This document shows positions 1-7,609 of a stretch of DNA of 13,632 nt, in pieces. The DNA is from Anaerolineales bacterium (GTDB taxonomy: Bacteria; Chloroflexota; Anaerolineae; Anaerolineales; DRMV01). How positions within the stretch are numbered: the first letter of the stretch is position 1; each line of letters begins with the position of its first letter. Position numbers and translations under genes: made by a program. Below the pieces are notes generated by a model. The model saw nothing but the letters and a program-made list of their open reading frames with translations. It did no database searches and had not been told where the DNA came from. Where the stretch lies: NCBI GenBank assembly GCA_027044735.1, contig JALUBW010000116.1:1-13632 (forward strand). Direction: 5' to 3'.

Positions 1-75
1 AAGGCGGCGAAGCAATCCCCTTTTCGGCCATAGGAGGCTGCTTCGGCGGCTGTGCCGCTTCGCAGTGACACATCT
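1..75. repeat. End of an intergenic palindromic repeat element
   Basis: Two short inverted repeats are visible: CGAAGCA at 8-14 pairs with TGCTTCG at 39-45, and GCGGC at 46-50 pairs with GCCGC at 54-58 around a TGT loop. The segment ending in GCCGCTTCGCAGTGAC resembles the GCTTCGCGGCTTGCGATGAC module of the repeats near 2960 and 3090, which suggests the same broad family of dispersed intergenic elements. The left end of the element may lie outside the window. A GTG at 52 opens a frame into the next gene but sits inside this repeat, so it is not a credible start. Confidence 0.55.
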
Positions 76-119
76 GGGAAGAATCTTCGGATAGACTCTT
101 ACTCGGAAGTAATCTCTCT

Positions 120-125
120 GGAGGA
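120..125 (+). promoter_or_regulatory. Ribosome binding site selecting a TTG start
   Basis: GGAGGA lies 4 nt upstream of an in-frame TTG at 130. Starting there gives a clean signal peptide (Met-Arg-Leu-Ser-Val-Glu-Arg, then a Leu/Ala-rich core). The earlier GTG at 52 has no such site and lies in a repeat. The 4-nt spacing is a little short, so the choice is likely rather than certain. Confidence 0.6.
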
Positions 126-129
126 AAAA

Positions 130-2895
130 TTGCGCCTTTCGGTTGAACGCGTGGGCGCGGCGTTGTTGATTTTGCTGCTGATGGCGCTTGCACCGCTGTG
201 GAAGGTGCGGGCTGTTCCCGCGCGCACTTCGGTTGAGGCGCGCGCACGAGAACTTTTGGCGCGCCTTTCACCCGCCGAACGCATAGGACAACTTTTTCTC
301 ATTGCCTACCCGGGAGATTCGGTAACTCCAGACGACCCCATTTACAAACTAATTACGGAACGGCGTATTGGCGGTGTTATCCTTCTCCGCTCAAACGGCA
401 ATATACCCGCTGGCGATGATGCGTTGCCGCACTTGCAGAGCGAAATTGCCGCTTTGCAAAAATCTGCTTGGGAAGGGGGCAAGGTTTTGCATCAGGACCC
501 CGTTACCGGCAAATTTTACATCGGCACTTTTGTACCGCTGTTTGTGGCAACCGTTCAGGATGGCGATGGCTACCCAACTGACCAAGTTTTGCACGGCGTT
601 TCGCCTTTGCCCAGCCCAATGGCGATTGGGGCTACATGGAAGCCTGAACTGGCGCGAAAAGTCGGCGCGGTTTTAGGTGAAGAAATGGCGGCCATAGGCT
701 TCAATATGCTTTTAGGCCCCAGTTTGGATGTGCTTGCTACTCCTCATCCGGGGAAACCGGGCGATTTAGGCGTCAATGCCTTTGGCGGCGACCCGTATTG
801 GGTTGGAAAGATGGGGAGGGCTTACATTCGCGGCGTTCATCAGGGCAGCCATGGGCATTTGGCCGTTGTTGCCAAGCATTTCCCCGGCTACAGTGGCTCC
901 GACCGTTCGCCTGAGGACGAAGTTGCCACCGTCCGAAAGTCGCTTGAGCAACTAAAGCAAATAGAACTCGCACCTTTTTTTGCTGTGACTTCTTCTAACG
1001 TTTCTCCTGAAATGGTGGCTGACGGTTTGCTGGTTTCTCACATCCGCTATCAGGGCTTTCAGGGGAACATCCGCGCCACTACCCGTCCCGTAAGCCTTGA
1101 CCCGCAGGCGTTCGCGGCTTTGATGGCGCTTCAGCCCTTTGCGGATTGGCGCAAGAACGGTGGTTTGGCCGTTAGCGATGACCTCGGCAGCCGCGCCATC
1201 CACCGTTTTTACGACCCCACCGAGAAGACTTTCAACGCCCCTTTGGTGGCGCGCGATGCTCTCCTTGCTGGTAACGATGTGCTTTACCTCGGCATAGGCT
1301 TTCGCGACCCCAACGACGATTCGCAATACCAAACCGTGTTGCGCACGCTTGACTTTTTCTTGCAAAAATACCACACCGATCCGGCCTTTGCTCAGCGCGT
1401 TGACGCCGCCGCCCTTCGGGTGCTTACCCTCAAATTGAAACTTTACCCCAGTTTTGCTTACTCTTCGGTTGCGCCGCGCAAGGAGGATTTGAAAGCGCTT
1501 GGCAAAAAGCGCGATGTGGTGTTTCAAGTAGCCCAGCAGGCCGCGACGCTCATTTCCCCTTCGCCGACCGATTTGGATGCTGTGTTGCCGACGCCGCCCC
1601 AGCCGCGCGACCGCATTCTTTTCCTCACCGACGACTTGCTCTACCGCGAATGCGCCGATTGCCCCCAGCGGCATTCCCTTTCGCCTGAATCTTTACGCAA
1701 TGCTGTCCTGCGCCTTTATGGACCTAAAACCAGTGGGCAGATGCGCGCCGGCAATATGTTTACCCTCACCTTTGGCGAGTTGCAAAAATGGCTTGATGCG
1801 CCCGATAAGTCCCCCGAGGTTGAGGCCAAAATACGCCTTGCAAATTGGATTGTGGTAGGCTTGCTTGATGTGAACCCCGCGCGCCCCGAATCGCTTGCTT
1901 TTCGCCGTTTGTTAGACCAGCAGTCGGCGCTTTTGCGCTCTAAGCATGTTGTGGTTTTTGCTTTTCATGCACCTTACTATTTGGACGCCACCGACATTTC
2001 CAAACTTTCAGCCTATTATGGCCTTTACAGCAAAACCACGCCATTTGTTGAGGCGGCGGTTAGGCTTCTTTTCCGTGAACTTGCGCCGCGCGGCGCTTTG
2101 CCGGTTTCTGTGCCGGGAGTGGGCTACGATTTGATTACCGCCACCTCGCCCGACCCCAAGCAGGTTATTCAACTGGAGTGGGATTTTCCTGCCCCAAAGG
2201 ACTCGGCCAAGGCCACTCCCATTCCCGCCGATAAGCCGTTTAGGGCTACTGTAGGCCAAACCTTGCCGGTGCGCACATCCATAATTGTTGACCACAACGG
2301 CAATCCTGTGCCTGATGGCACGGTGGTGCGTTTCTTGATCACCACACCGGGCGGCGAGCAAGTGCAACAGAGTGTAGAAGTCACTACGGTGGATGGGGTT
2401 GCCCGCGCCTCATTCCAAATTTCCACGCCGGGGCTGTGGGAAATCAAAGCGCAGAGCGACCCGGCGACGAAATCCAAGCCCCTTCAGGTTGAAGTGCCGG
2501 GTGCGGCAGAAAGCACTGCCACTGCAGTCTTGCCCACGGCCTCGCCTTCGCCATCGCCCACGGTGGTCAGCACGCCTGTGCCGGTGGCTGTTACGCCAGT
2601 GTCGCACAATCGCCTTGATTTTGTAGATTACCTCGGCGCGCTGCTGGTTTCGCTTGTGATTGGGTGGTTGGCGCACCGTTGGATGATGTGGCGTGGCGCG
2701 GTGCGTTGGGGCATTAGGCTTGGGTTTTTGGCCTTTATAGGCGGCATGGGGGCATACGTCTTCCTTACGCTTAGCCCTCGCACCCCTGCTTTGCTGGCGC
2801 GTTTTGGCTATGGAACTGCCCCTTTGGTTGCCATGCTGGGTGGGGCGCTCGGCGTTGGCTTGGGGGTTTTGTGGATCATTGTTTTTGAGGGTTAG
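130..2895 (+). CDS. Exported GH3-family protein with Ig-like domain and C-terminal membrane helices
   Basis: Taken from TTG 130, the product is 921 aa; a GTG at 52 would add 26 residues that spoil the signal peptide. Order of parts: signal peptide or anchor (about 1-28); GH3 N-terminal TIM-barrel (LSPAERIGQLF at 46-56, RIGGVILL from 80, KHFPG at 249-253, SDDL at 349-352 with likely nucleophile D350); a degenerate GH3 C-terminal-like region (about 450-690); an Ig-like domain (about 700-790); a Thr/Pro/Ser linker (about 795-825); and three hydrophobic helices (about 832-850, 861-880, 897-919). NagZ-type members hydrolyse beta-N-acetylglucosaminides in cell-wall turnover. Here the residues aligning with the NagZ Asp-Ser-His loop are Ser260-Pro261-Glu262, so activity and substrate are open. 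The catalytic part would be outside the membrane. The gene stands alone, converging on the kinase gene. Confidence 0.85.
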   Translation: MRLSVERVGAALLILLLMALAPLWKVRAVPARTSVEARARELLARLSPAERIGQLFLIAYPGDSVTPDDPIYKLITERRIGGVILLRSNGNIPAGDDALPHLQSEIAALQKSAWEGGKVLHQDPVTGKFYIGTFVPLFVATVQDGDGYPTDQVLHGVSPLPSPMAIGATWKPELARKVGAVLGEEMAAIGFNMLLGPSLDVLATPHPGKPGDLGVNAFGGDPYWVGKMGRAYIRGVHQGSHGHLAVVAKHFPGYSGSDRSPEDEVATVRKSLEQLKQIELAPFFAVTSSNVSPEMVADGLLVSHIRYQGFQGNIRATTRPVSLDPQAFAALMALQPFADWRKNGGLAVSDDLGSRAIHRFYDPTEKTFNAPLVARDALLAGNDVLYLGIGFRDPNDDSQYQTVLRTLDFFLQKYHTDPAFAQRVDAAALRVLTLKLKLYPSFAYSSVAPRKEDLKALGKKRDVVFQVAQQAATLISPSPTDLDAVLPTPPQPRDRILFLTDDLLYRECADCPQRHSLSPESLRNAVLRLYGPKTSGQMRAGNMFTLTFGELQKWLDAPDKSPEVEAKIRLANWIVVGLLDVNPARPESLAFRRLLDQQSALLRSKHVVVFAFHAPYYLDATDISKLSAYYGLYSKTTPFVEAAVRLLFRELAPRGALPVSVPGVGYDLITATSPDPKQVIQLEWDFPAPKDSAKATPIPADKPFRATVGQTLPVRTSIIVDHNGNPVPDGTVVRFLITTPGGEQVQQSVEVTTVDGVARASFQISTPGLWEIKAQSDPATKSKPLQVEVPGAAESTATAVLPTASPSPSPTVVSTPVPVAVTPVSHNRLDFVDYLGALLVSLVIGWLAHRWMMWRGAVRWGIRLGFLAFIGGMGAYVFLTLSPRTPALLARFGYGTAPLVAMLGGALGVGLGVLWIIVFEG

Positions 2896-2919
2896 TGGTT
2901 TGTCAATTGGAATTTCGTC

Positions 2920-2985
2920 TGTAGGGGCGCACGGCGTGCGCCCGATATGGAGGCTTCGTCGCTTCGCGGCTTGCGATGACGCCGT
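2920..2985. repeat. 66-bp intergenic repeat, copy 1
   Basis: This copy matches 3049-3114 in the same orientation at 60 of 66 positions, and all six differences are transitions. It begins TGTAGGGG and contains a perfect 8-bp inverted repeat, GGGCGCAC at 2925-2932 against GTGCGCCC at 2936-2943, around a GGC loop. The right half carries the GCTTCGCGGCTTGCGATGAC module. It lies between the convergent 3' ends of the GH3-like gene and the kinase gene. Confidence 0.8.
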
Positions 2986-3000
2986 ACGGCAGCAGGTGGG

Positions 3001-3020
3001 GGGCGAACAGCCGTTCGCCC
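3001..3020. repeat. Short palindrome between the two 66-bp repeats
   Basis: GGGCGAAC (3001-3008) and GTTCGCCC (3013-3020) form a perfect 8-bp stem around the tetraloop AGCC. The flanks (GGGG before, TTACA after) mirror the TGTAGGGG end of the neighbouring repeats, so this looks like a third related palindrome unit. No T-run follows on either strand, so it is not a textbook terminator. Confidence 0.7.
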
Positions 3021-3048
3021 TTACAAAAGCACCTTTGCCGAGACACTA

Positions 3049-3114
3049 TGTAGGGGCGCACGGCGTGCGCCTGATATGGGGGCTTCGTCGCTTTGTGGCT
3101 CGCGATGATGCCGT
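3049..3114. repeat. 66-bp intergenic repeat, copy 2
   Basis: Second copy, 129 bp from the first and in the same orientation. Its hairpin (3054-3072) has one base changed at the stem foot (C to T), which leaves a G-U pair in RNA. The module at 3082-3108 has drifted by C/T changes from copy 1. Both copies can be read as short open frames, but these are repeat-derived and show no coding signal. Confidence 0.8.
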
Positions 3115-3167
3115 GGTGGGCCATTGGATTTGTTTATCGGCTTTGATTGTGCATTGGCAAATGGCGG

Positions 3168-5462
3168 CTATGGTTTCCAATCCGCGTCAAAAACCTTTCC
3201 CCCATGTTTGGTGAGCGGTGTTATTGAACTGCCGTCCAAGCGCATGATGTAAATTTTGTGTTTTTGGGCGGTTTCCCATCCCTCAAATGCCACCCATCTC
3301 CCATCGGGCGAGACGGCGGGCTCGCGCATTGCCACCCCCGATTTGAGCAGCCGTGTTTCCAGCAGGGGGTTGTTTAGCGGCGTTTTTACCAAATAGGGCA
3401 GTGGAATGGCAGGGCTGGTTTGGCCGTAGACCAGCCATTTGCCGTCTGGCGTCCAACTTGGGTGGAAATTGGCTTTGTCGCCGCTGTGCGAAAACGGCTT
3501 GGGTTTGGCGGGGGGAGAGGCAAAATCTATCATCCAGATGCGGTAGGTGCCCTTGCTGTTGCTGATGAAAGCCACGGTTTTGCCATCGGGTGACCATGCG
3601 GGCTGGAGGGCGTTTTGCTTTGCCGGAGTAAGGGGGTGCGTTTTGTTGGTTAGGGTGTCAAAATAGTAAATGCGCGGGTAGCCGTCCCGCAGGCTTGTGA
3701 AGGCTATGTAGCGGCCGTCGGGCGACCATGCGGGGTCGTAATCTCCGAGGCCGGGGGGTGTGATTTCTTTTGGCCTAAGGCTGCCAATGTGTAGCAAATA
3801 GATTTGAGCGTTGGGGTAGGAAATATCGTTTTTGGAGCAGGGGGCTATGAAAAGCAAGGATTTGCCATCAGGCGACCAGCGCGGCTGGCAAGCGCCGCCG
3901 TCACGGTGGGTGAGTTGTTTGCTTGCTTTTGTTTTGAGGTTAATTTGGAAAATTTGCACGCCTTCGTTTGGGGTATGGGCGGCAAAGGCAAGGAGGCCGC
4001 TCCCGCCAAGCGGCGTTGGGGTTGGTTTGGGTGCAGTGGTGGGCTTGCCTGCGCCCACGGATGGCGTTGGCGTGTGCGCGGCCGTCGCTGTTGGGGTTGG
4101 CCGTTTGGTTGGCGAGGGGGTTAGGCTTGGGCTTGGCGATGTGGTTGGGGATGGCTTGGCGGTAGCAGTTGGGGGCGCGGGGGTTGCTGTTGGCGATGCT
4201 GTAGGGGTTTCGGTTTGCTTTGCTCCCGCGATGGTGGTTGTGGTGGCACTTATCGTCGCAGTGGGCTTTTGTGAGGGGATGTGCTGCGATACAAATGGTT
4301 TTACCTTTGTCTCTGCCACTGCTCTCGCTTTTTGAGTTGCGTTCAAAAAGGCGGCTGGTGCCAAAAGCCGCCATCCTGCTAATACGGCGGCGATAAGGAG
4401 CACGAGAATCAGCACCCTTCCGCCTTTGCCTTTTGCGGCAGGGGAAGTTTCTGACGGCGGTGTTGGAGGAGGGGGATTGCCGCCATTTTCAGAGGAGGAT
4501 GCCTCAGCCAACTTTTGCCGGTGCGAGGTCCAAAACGGTTTGCTCTTTTCAGAGTGTTTGGGTTCTGGCTTGGTCTCTGTGCGCCAATGTTCTGGCTGGG
4601 GCGAGGGGGCAATGTTCCATTCGTGCTCTGAAAGGTGCTCTTGCTGGTCGGGCACCAAATTCAGGCTCAGAAGGGCTTCTTTCATCTCAGCGGCGCTTTG
4701 AAAACGCTCGCCGGGCTGTAGTGCCATGGCCGTTTCTATGATGCGAGCAAGCGCCGATGGCACTTCGGGGTTTATTTCATCAAGCGGCTTTAACTCTTCT
4801 TGTCCTAATGCGCGCTCAAAGGCATCTGGTGGAATTTCGCCGCTCAAGGCTGTGTAGAGGGTTGCGCCGAGGCTGTAAATGTCCGAAACGGCTGAGGTGT
4901 GCCCCGATCCGTATTGCTCGGGGGGCGAGAAGCCGGGGGTTACTGCTTGCGCGCCGGTTATTGTGCGTTGGTCGCGCCCGCCTATTTTGGCAAGCCCAAA
5001 ATCTACCAAGTAGACGTGCCCCTCGGGGGTTATGCGCACATTGCCGGGCTTGATGTCGCGATGTATCACCGGCGGGTCTTGGGAATGCAGGTATTCTAAC
5101 GCTTCGCACAGCGCCAGTCCTATTGTCACTGTTTCGGCAATGCCTATTCTGCCTTCTCTTTCAATGCGCTTTTTTAGGTCTTCCCCCTGAATGTAGTCCA
5201 TTACAAGGTATTGGCCTTGTTGCTCTATGACGAAGTAGTCGGTCACGCGCGGCAGGTTTGGGTGCCGCAGGGCGGCGAGCAGCCGCGCTTCTCGTTTGAA
5301 TTGCTCGGCGTATTCTTGGGTTGTGAAAATGTTTTCTTTGATGGCGACTTCAATGTTGAGGCTTGTATCCAACGCATGGTAAACAAACCCCATTCCTCCC
5401 TGACCGAGGATGGAGAGGATTTTGTATCGTCCGTTCAGGATGTCGCCGGCGTTTAGGGGCAT
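3168..5462 (-). CDS. Receptor-type Ser/Thr protein kinase with TolB-like beta-propeller
   Basis: The product is a 764-aa PknB/Hanks-type kinase. The N-terminal kinase domain (about 10-265) has the glycine loop GQGGMG (20-25), Lys42, the alpha-C Glu58, HRDIKPGN (134-141), DFG (154-156) and PPE (180-182), so it looks active. Thr167, Thr169 and Thr175 are candidate activation-loop sites. A charged and proline-rich stretch leads to a single membrane helix (about 349-368), then a Thr/Pro/Ser linker (about 398-486). The C-terminal domain (about 488-764) carries five PD40/TolB repeats of the type W-S-P-D-G-(K/R) and a closing strand ending DADWKP, suggesting a six-bladed propeller outside the membrane. 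It probably senses a ligand or wall component and signals to cytoplasmic targets; the ligand is unknown. The ATG lies 8 nt after the gyrB stop, and its AAAGG ribosome site (5468-5472) overlaps that stop, so translation is likely coupled. Confidence 0.93.
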   Translation of the reverse strand: MPLNAGDILNGRYKILSILGQGGMGFVYHALDTSLNIEVAIKENIFTTQEYAEQFKREARLLAALRHPNLPRVTDYFVIEQQGQYLVMDYIQGEDLKKRIEREGRIGIAETVTIGLALCEALEYLHSQDPPVIHRDIKPGNVRITPEGHVYLVDFGLAKIGGRDQRTITGAQAVTPGFSPPEQYGSGHTSAVSDIYSLGATLYTALSGEIPPDAFERALGQEELKPLDEINPEVPSALARIIETAMALQPGERFQSAAEMKEALLSLNLVPDQQEHLSEHEWNIAPSPQPEHWRTETKPEPKHSEKSKPFWTSHRQKLAEASSSENGGNPPPPTPPSETSPAAKGKGGRVLILVLLIAAVLAGWRLLAPAAFLNATQKARAVAETKVKPFVSQHIPSQKPTATISATTTTIAGAKQTETPTASPTATPAPPTATAKPSPTTSPSPSLTPSPTKRPTPTATAAHTPTPSVGAGKPTTAPKPTPTPLGGSGLLAFAAHTPNEGVQIFQINLKTKASKQLTHRDGGACQPRWSPDGKSLLFIAPCSKNDISYPNAQIYLLHIGSLRPKEITPPGLGDYDPAWSPDGRYIAFTSLRDGYPRIYYFDTLTNKTHPLTPAKQNALQPAWSPDGKTVAFISNSKGTYRIWMIDFASPPAKPKPFSHSGDKANFHPSWTPDGKWLVYGQTSPAIPLPYLVKTPLNNPLLETRLLKSGVAMREPAVSPDGRWVAFEGWETAQKHKIYIMRLDGSSITPLTKHGGKVFDADWKP

Positions 5463-5470
5463 TTTGGCCT

Positions 5471-7387
5471 TTAGATATCCAAATTGCGGACTTCGCGCGC
5501 GTGCGTTTGGATGAAACGGCGCCGCGGCGGCACTTCGCTTCCCATCAGCATGCTGAAAACGCGGTCGGCTTCTGCCGCATCTTCAATCGTGACCTGCAAA
5601 AGGGTACGGTTTTGCGGATCCATTGTGGTTTCCCACAATTGCTGTGGGTTCATTTCGCCAAGGCCTTTGTAGCGCTGGATGTTGACTTTCGCGCCATTCC
5701 CGATTTCTTTGAGGATGCGCTCGCGGTCGGCCTCGGTATAGGCGTAGTAGACCTTGTTTTTGACCGCTATGCGGTAGAGCGGCGGCTGGGCAATGTAGAG
5801 GTGGCCTTCTTCAATCAACGGCAGCATGTAGCGGAAGAAGAAGGTGAGCAGCAGGGTGCGAATGTGGCTTCCGTCCACATCGGCGTCGGTCATGATGATG
5901 ACGCGCCCGTAGCGCAGGTTTTGGATGTTGAAATCTTCGCCAATGCCGGTGCCTAACGCCGAAATGAGCGCTTTGATTTCTTTGTTGGATAGGATTTTAT
6001 CCAGCCGAGCGCGCTCGGTGTTGAGGATTTTGCCGCGCAGGGGCAAAACGGCTTGGAAGTGGCGGTCGCGCCCTTGCTTTGCCGAGCCGCCTGCCGATTC
6101 GCCCTCTACAATGTAAAGTTCGGTCTTGGTGGCGTCGCGCGAGGAGCAGTCGGCCAGTTTGCCCGGCAGTGTCAGGCTTTCAAGGGCAGACTTGCGGATG
6201 ACGAGGTCGCGCGCCTTGCGCGCCGCCATGCGCGCCCTCGCCGAGGTGAGGCATTTTTTGATTATTGCCTTCGCGGCTGAGGGGTTTTCTTCCAAAAATC
6301 TCCCAAACGTCTCGCTCACCACCTGAGCAGTGTAGGTTTGCACCTCGGGGTTCATCAGTTTGACTTTGGTTTGGCTTTCAAACTGCGGGTCGGGGTGCTT
6401 TACGCTCACAATGGCGGTGAGCCCTTCGCGGGTATCATCGCCGCTGAAGTTCGGGTCGGAATCTTTCAGTAGACCGGCTTTGCGGGCGTAATCGTTGAGC
6501 GTGCGGGTGATTGCGCTGCGCATTCCGGTTAGGTGGGTGCCGCCGTCAACGGTGTTGATGGTGTTGGCAAAGGCGTAAACCGATTCGGTGAAGGCGTCGG
6601 TGTATTGCAGGGCAAATTCAATTGTGATGTCCTCAATTGTCTTTTCGGCGTGGACGACTGGATGGAGCGGCTGGCGGTTGCGGTTGAGGTAGCGCACAAA
6701 GGACTTGATACCGCCTTCAAAGTAAAAGGTCATTTCGCGGTCGGTGCGTTCATCCACAAAGTGAATGGTCACGCCGCGGGTAACAAAGGCCATTTCGCGG
6801 AAACGCTGCACCAGAGTTTCGTATTTGAAAGAGAGATTGCCCTTGAAAATGGTGGGGTCAAATTTGAAGGTGGTGCGGGTTCCGGTTTGGCCTTTTGGCG
6901 CTTTGCCGATCTTTTCCACCGGAGTTACGGGGCGGCCTTGCTTGTAGCGCTGGCGGTAGATGAAGCCATCACGTTTGACCACTACCTCGCACCATTCTGA
7001 AAGAGCGTTTACAGCCGAAACGCCAACGCCGTGCAAGCCGCCGGAGACTTTGTAGCCCCCACCGCCGAACTTGCCGCCCGCGTGCAGGGTGGTCATCACC
7101 ACCTCAAGTGCGGGTTTGCCTGTCTGCGGGTGAATGTCCACGGGAATGCCGCGGCCGTTATCCTCCACCGTCACGCTTTGGTCGGGGTGGATGATGACTT
7201 CAATGCGGTCGCACGCTCCGGCCAGCGCTTCGTCAATAGAGTTGTCCACCACCTCGTAGATGAGGTGGTGGAGGGCTTTTGAATCTGTGCCGCCTACATA
7301 CATCCCCGGACGGCGGCGCACTGCTTCTAAACCTTCTAAAACTTGGATGCTGGAAGCATCGTAAGAGTTATTTTGAGATTGGGTCAC
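5471..7387 (-). CDS. gyrB: DNA gyrase subunit B
   Basis: The product is 638 aa, the short GyrB form without the C-terminal insert of enterobacterial GyrB. The GHKL ATPase domain shows E45/N49 (YEVVDN), DNGRGIP from 76, GGLHGVG at 116-122 and the ATP-contacting QTK at 339-341. The TOPRIM domain has EGESAGG from 428 and DADVDG from 501, supplying the acidic Mg ligands (E428, D501, D503). The end, [14 protein letters not shown], is typical of bacterial GyrB. With GyrA it introduces negative supercoils using ATP. No gyrA is nearby. Start codon GTG 7387 is preceded by GGAGGT 5 nt upstream. A ParE identity is possible but less likely. The residue equivalent to E. coli Asp426 is Glu430 and that for Lys447 is Arg451, neither of which need mean resistance. 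Confidence 0.94.
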   Translation of the reverse strand: MTQSQNNSYDASSIQVLEGLEAVRRRPGMYVGGTDSKALHHLIYEVVDNSIDEALAGACDRIEVIIHPDQSVTVEDNGRGIPVDIHPQTGKPALEVVMTTLHAGGKFGGGGYKVSGGLHGVGVSAVNALSEWCEVVVKRDGFIYRQRYKQGRPVTPVEKIGKAPKGQTGTRTTFKFDPTIFKGNLSFKYETLVQRFREMAFVTRGVTIHFVDERTDREMTFYFEGGIKSFVRYLNRNRQPLHPVVHAEKTIEDITIEFALQYTDAFTESVYAFANTINTVDGGTHLTGMRSAITRTLNDYARKAGLLKDSDPNFSGDDTREGLTAIVSVKHPDPQFESQTKVKLMNPEVQTYTAQVVSETFGRFLEENPSAAKAIIKKCLTSARARMAARKARDLVIRKSALESLTLPGKLADCSSRDATKTELYIVEGESAGGSAKQGRDRHFQAVLPLRGKILNTERARLDKILSNKEIKALISALGTGIGEDFNIQNLRYGRVIIMTDADVDGSHIRTLLLTFFFRYMLPLIEEGHLYIAQPPLYRIAVKNKVYYAYTEADRERILKEIGNGAKVNIQRYKGLGEMNPQQLWETTMDPQNRTLLQVTIEDAAEADRVFSMLMGSEVPPRRRFIQTHAREVRNLDI

Positions 7388-7392
7388 TCGTT

Positions 7393-7398
7393 ACCTCC
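7393..7398 (-). promoter_or_regulatory. Ribosome binding site of gyrB
   Basis: Read on the minus strand, GGAGGT stands 5 nt before the GTG at 7387-7385. The strong site supports this non-ATG start. Confidence 0.8.
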
Positions 7399-7417
7399 AC
7401 GGTTCCACTCTGCTTTA

Positions 7418-7426
7418 ATTCTACCA
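7418..7426 (-). promoter_or_regulatory. Possible extended -10 promoter of gyrB
   Basis: On the minus strand the sequence reads TGG-TAGAAT, an extended -10 motif with five of six bases matching TATAAT. It would start transcription about 24 nt before the gyrB GTG, leaving room for the ribosome site. No convincing -35 box is seen 16-18 nt upstream, so the call is tentative. Confidence 0.4.
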
Positions 7427-7504
7427 TAACGGGGTGTTTCGCTTCTTCTGGATGTAGGGAACGTAAAATCATCGTAAAAAAGTAAGAGGGATTGCGGAGA
7501 GCGC

Positions 7505-7533
7505 TTGACCTTGCCCCTTGTTGTCTGTAAAAT
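7505..7533 (+). promoter_or_regulatory. Sigma70-type promoter of the liv operon
   Basis: TTGACC (7505-7510) and TAAAAT (7528-7533) are separated by exactly 17 nt, each matching the vegetative consensus at five of six positions. Transcription should begin near 7540, about 70 nt upstream of livK. This also argues against an in-frame TTG at 7505 as the livK start, because that codon is the -35 box itself. Confidence 0.8.
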
Positions 7534-7540
7534 GAGCACA

Positions 7541-7561
7541 GGAGGGGCTTTTTGCCCCTTC
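7541..7561 (+). promoter_or_regulatory. Stem-loop at the 5' end of the livK transcript
   Basis: GGAGGGGC (7541-7548) pairs with GCCCCTTC (7554-7561) around a TTTTT loop: eight pairs, one of them G-U. Given the promoter spacing it would occupy the very start of the mRNA. It might protect the 5' end from decay. It is followed by TTTG only, so a terminator role is less likely. Confidence 0.5.
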
Positions 7562-7596
7562 TTTGTCCATCCTATCCCAATTCGTGTTCCTTATAA

Positions 7597-7602
7597 AGGA
7601 GG
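7597..7602 (+). promoter_or_regulatory. Ribosome binding site of livK
   Basis: AGGAGG, within the longer purine run AAAGGAGGAGG, lies 7 nt upstream of ATG 7610. This very strong site fixes the start and yields a proper lipoprotein signal peptide directly. Confidence 0.9.
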
Positions 7603-7609
7603 AGGAAGC

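Noticed and set aside
952..1674. Antisense open frame within the GH3-like gene
   Set aside because: It lies wholly inside a conserved coding region and shows no domain or start signal.
3001..3020. Intrinsic terminator for the convergent genes
   Set aside because: The stem is good but no run of T follows on either strand; a role in transcript ending remains only a possibility.
2920..3114. CRISPR-like array
   Set aside because: There are only two copies, the unit is 66 bp and palindromic, the spacer itself contains a related palindrome, and no cas gene is present.
2903..3124. Small open frame on the minus strand in the gap between GH3-like and kinase genes
   Set aside because: It is made of the two 66-bp repeats and their spacer, so its internally repeated peptide is a by-product of the repeats.
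2804..3214. Plus-strand open frame overlapping the GH3-like 3' end and the repeats
   Set aside because: It runs out of frame through the end of a real gene and then repeat DNA, with no ribosome site.
3832..4335. Gly/Val-rich open frame opposite the kinase linker
   Set aside because: It is the reverse reading of the low-complexity Thr/Pro linker, which is open in several frames.
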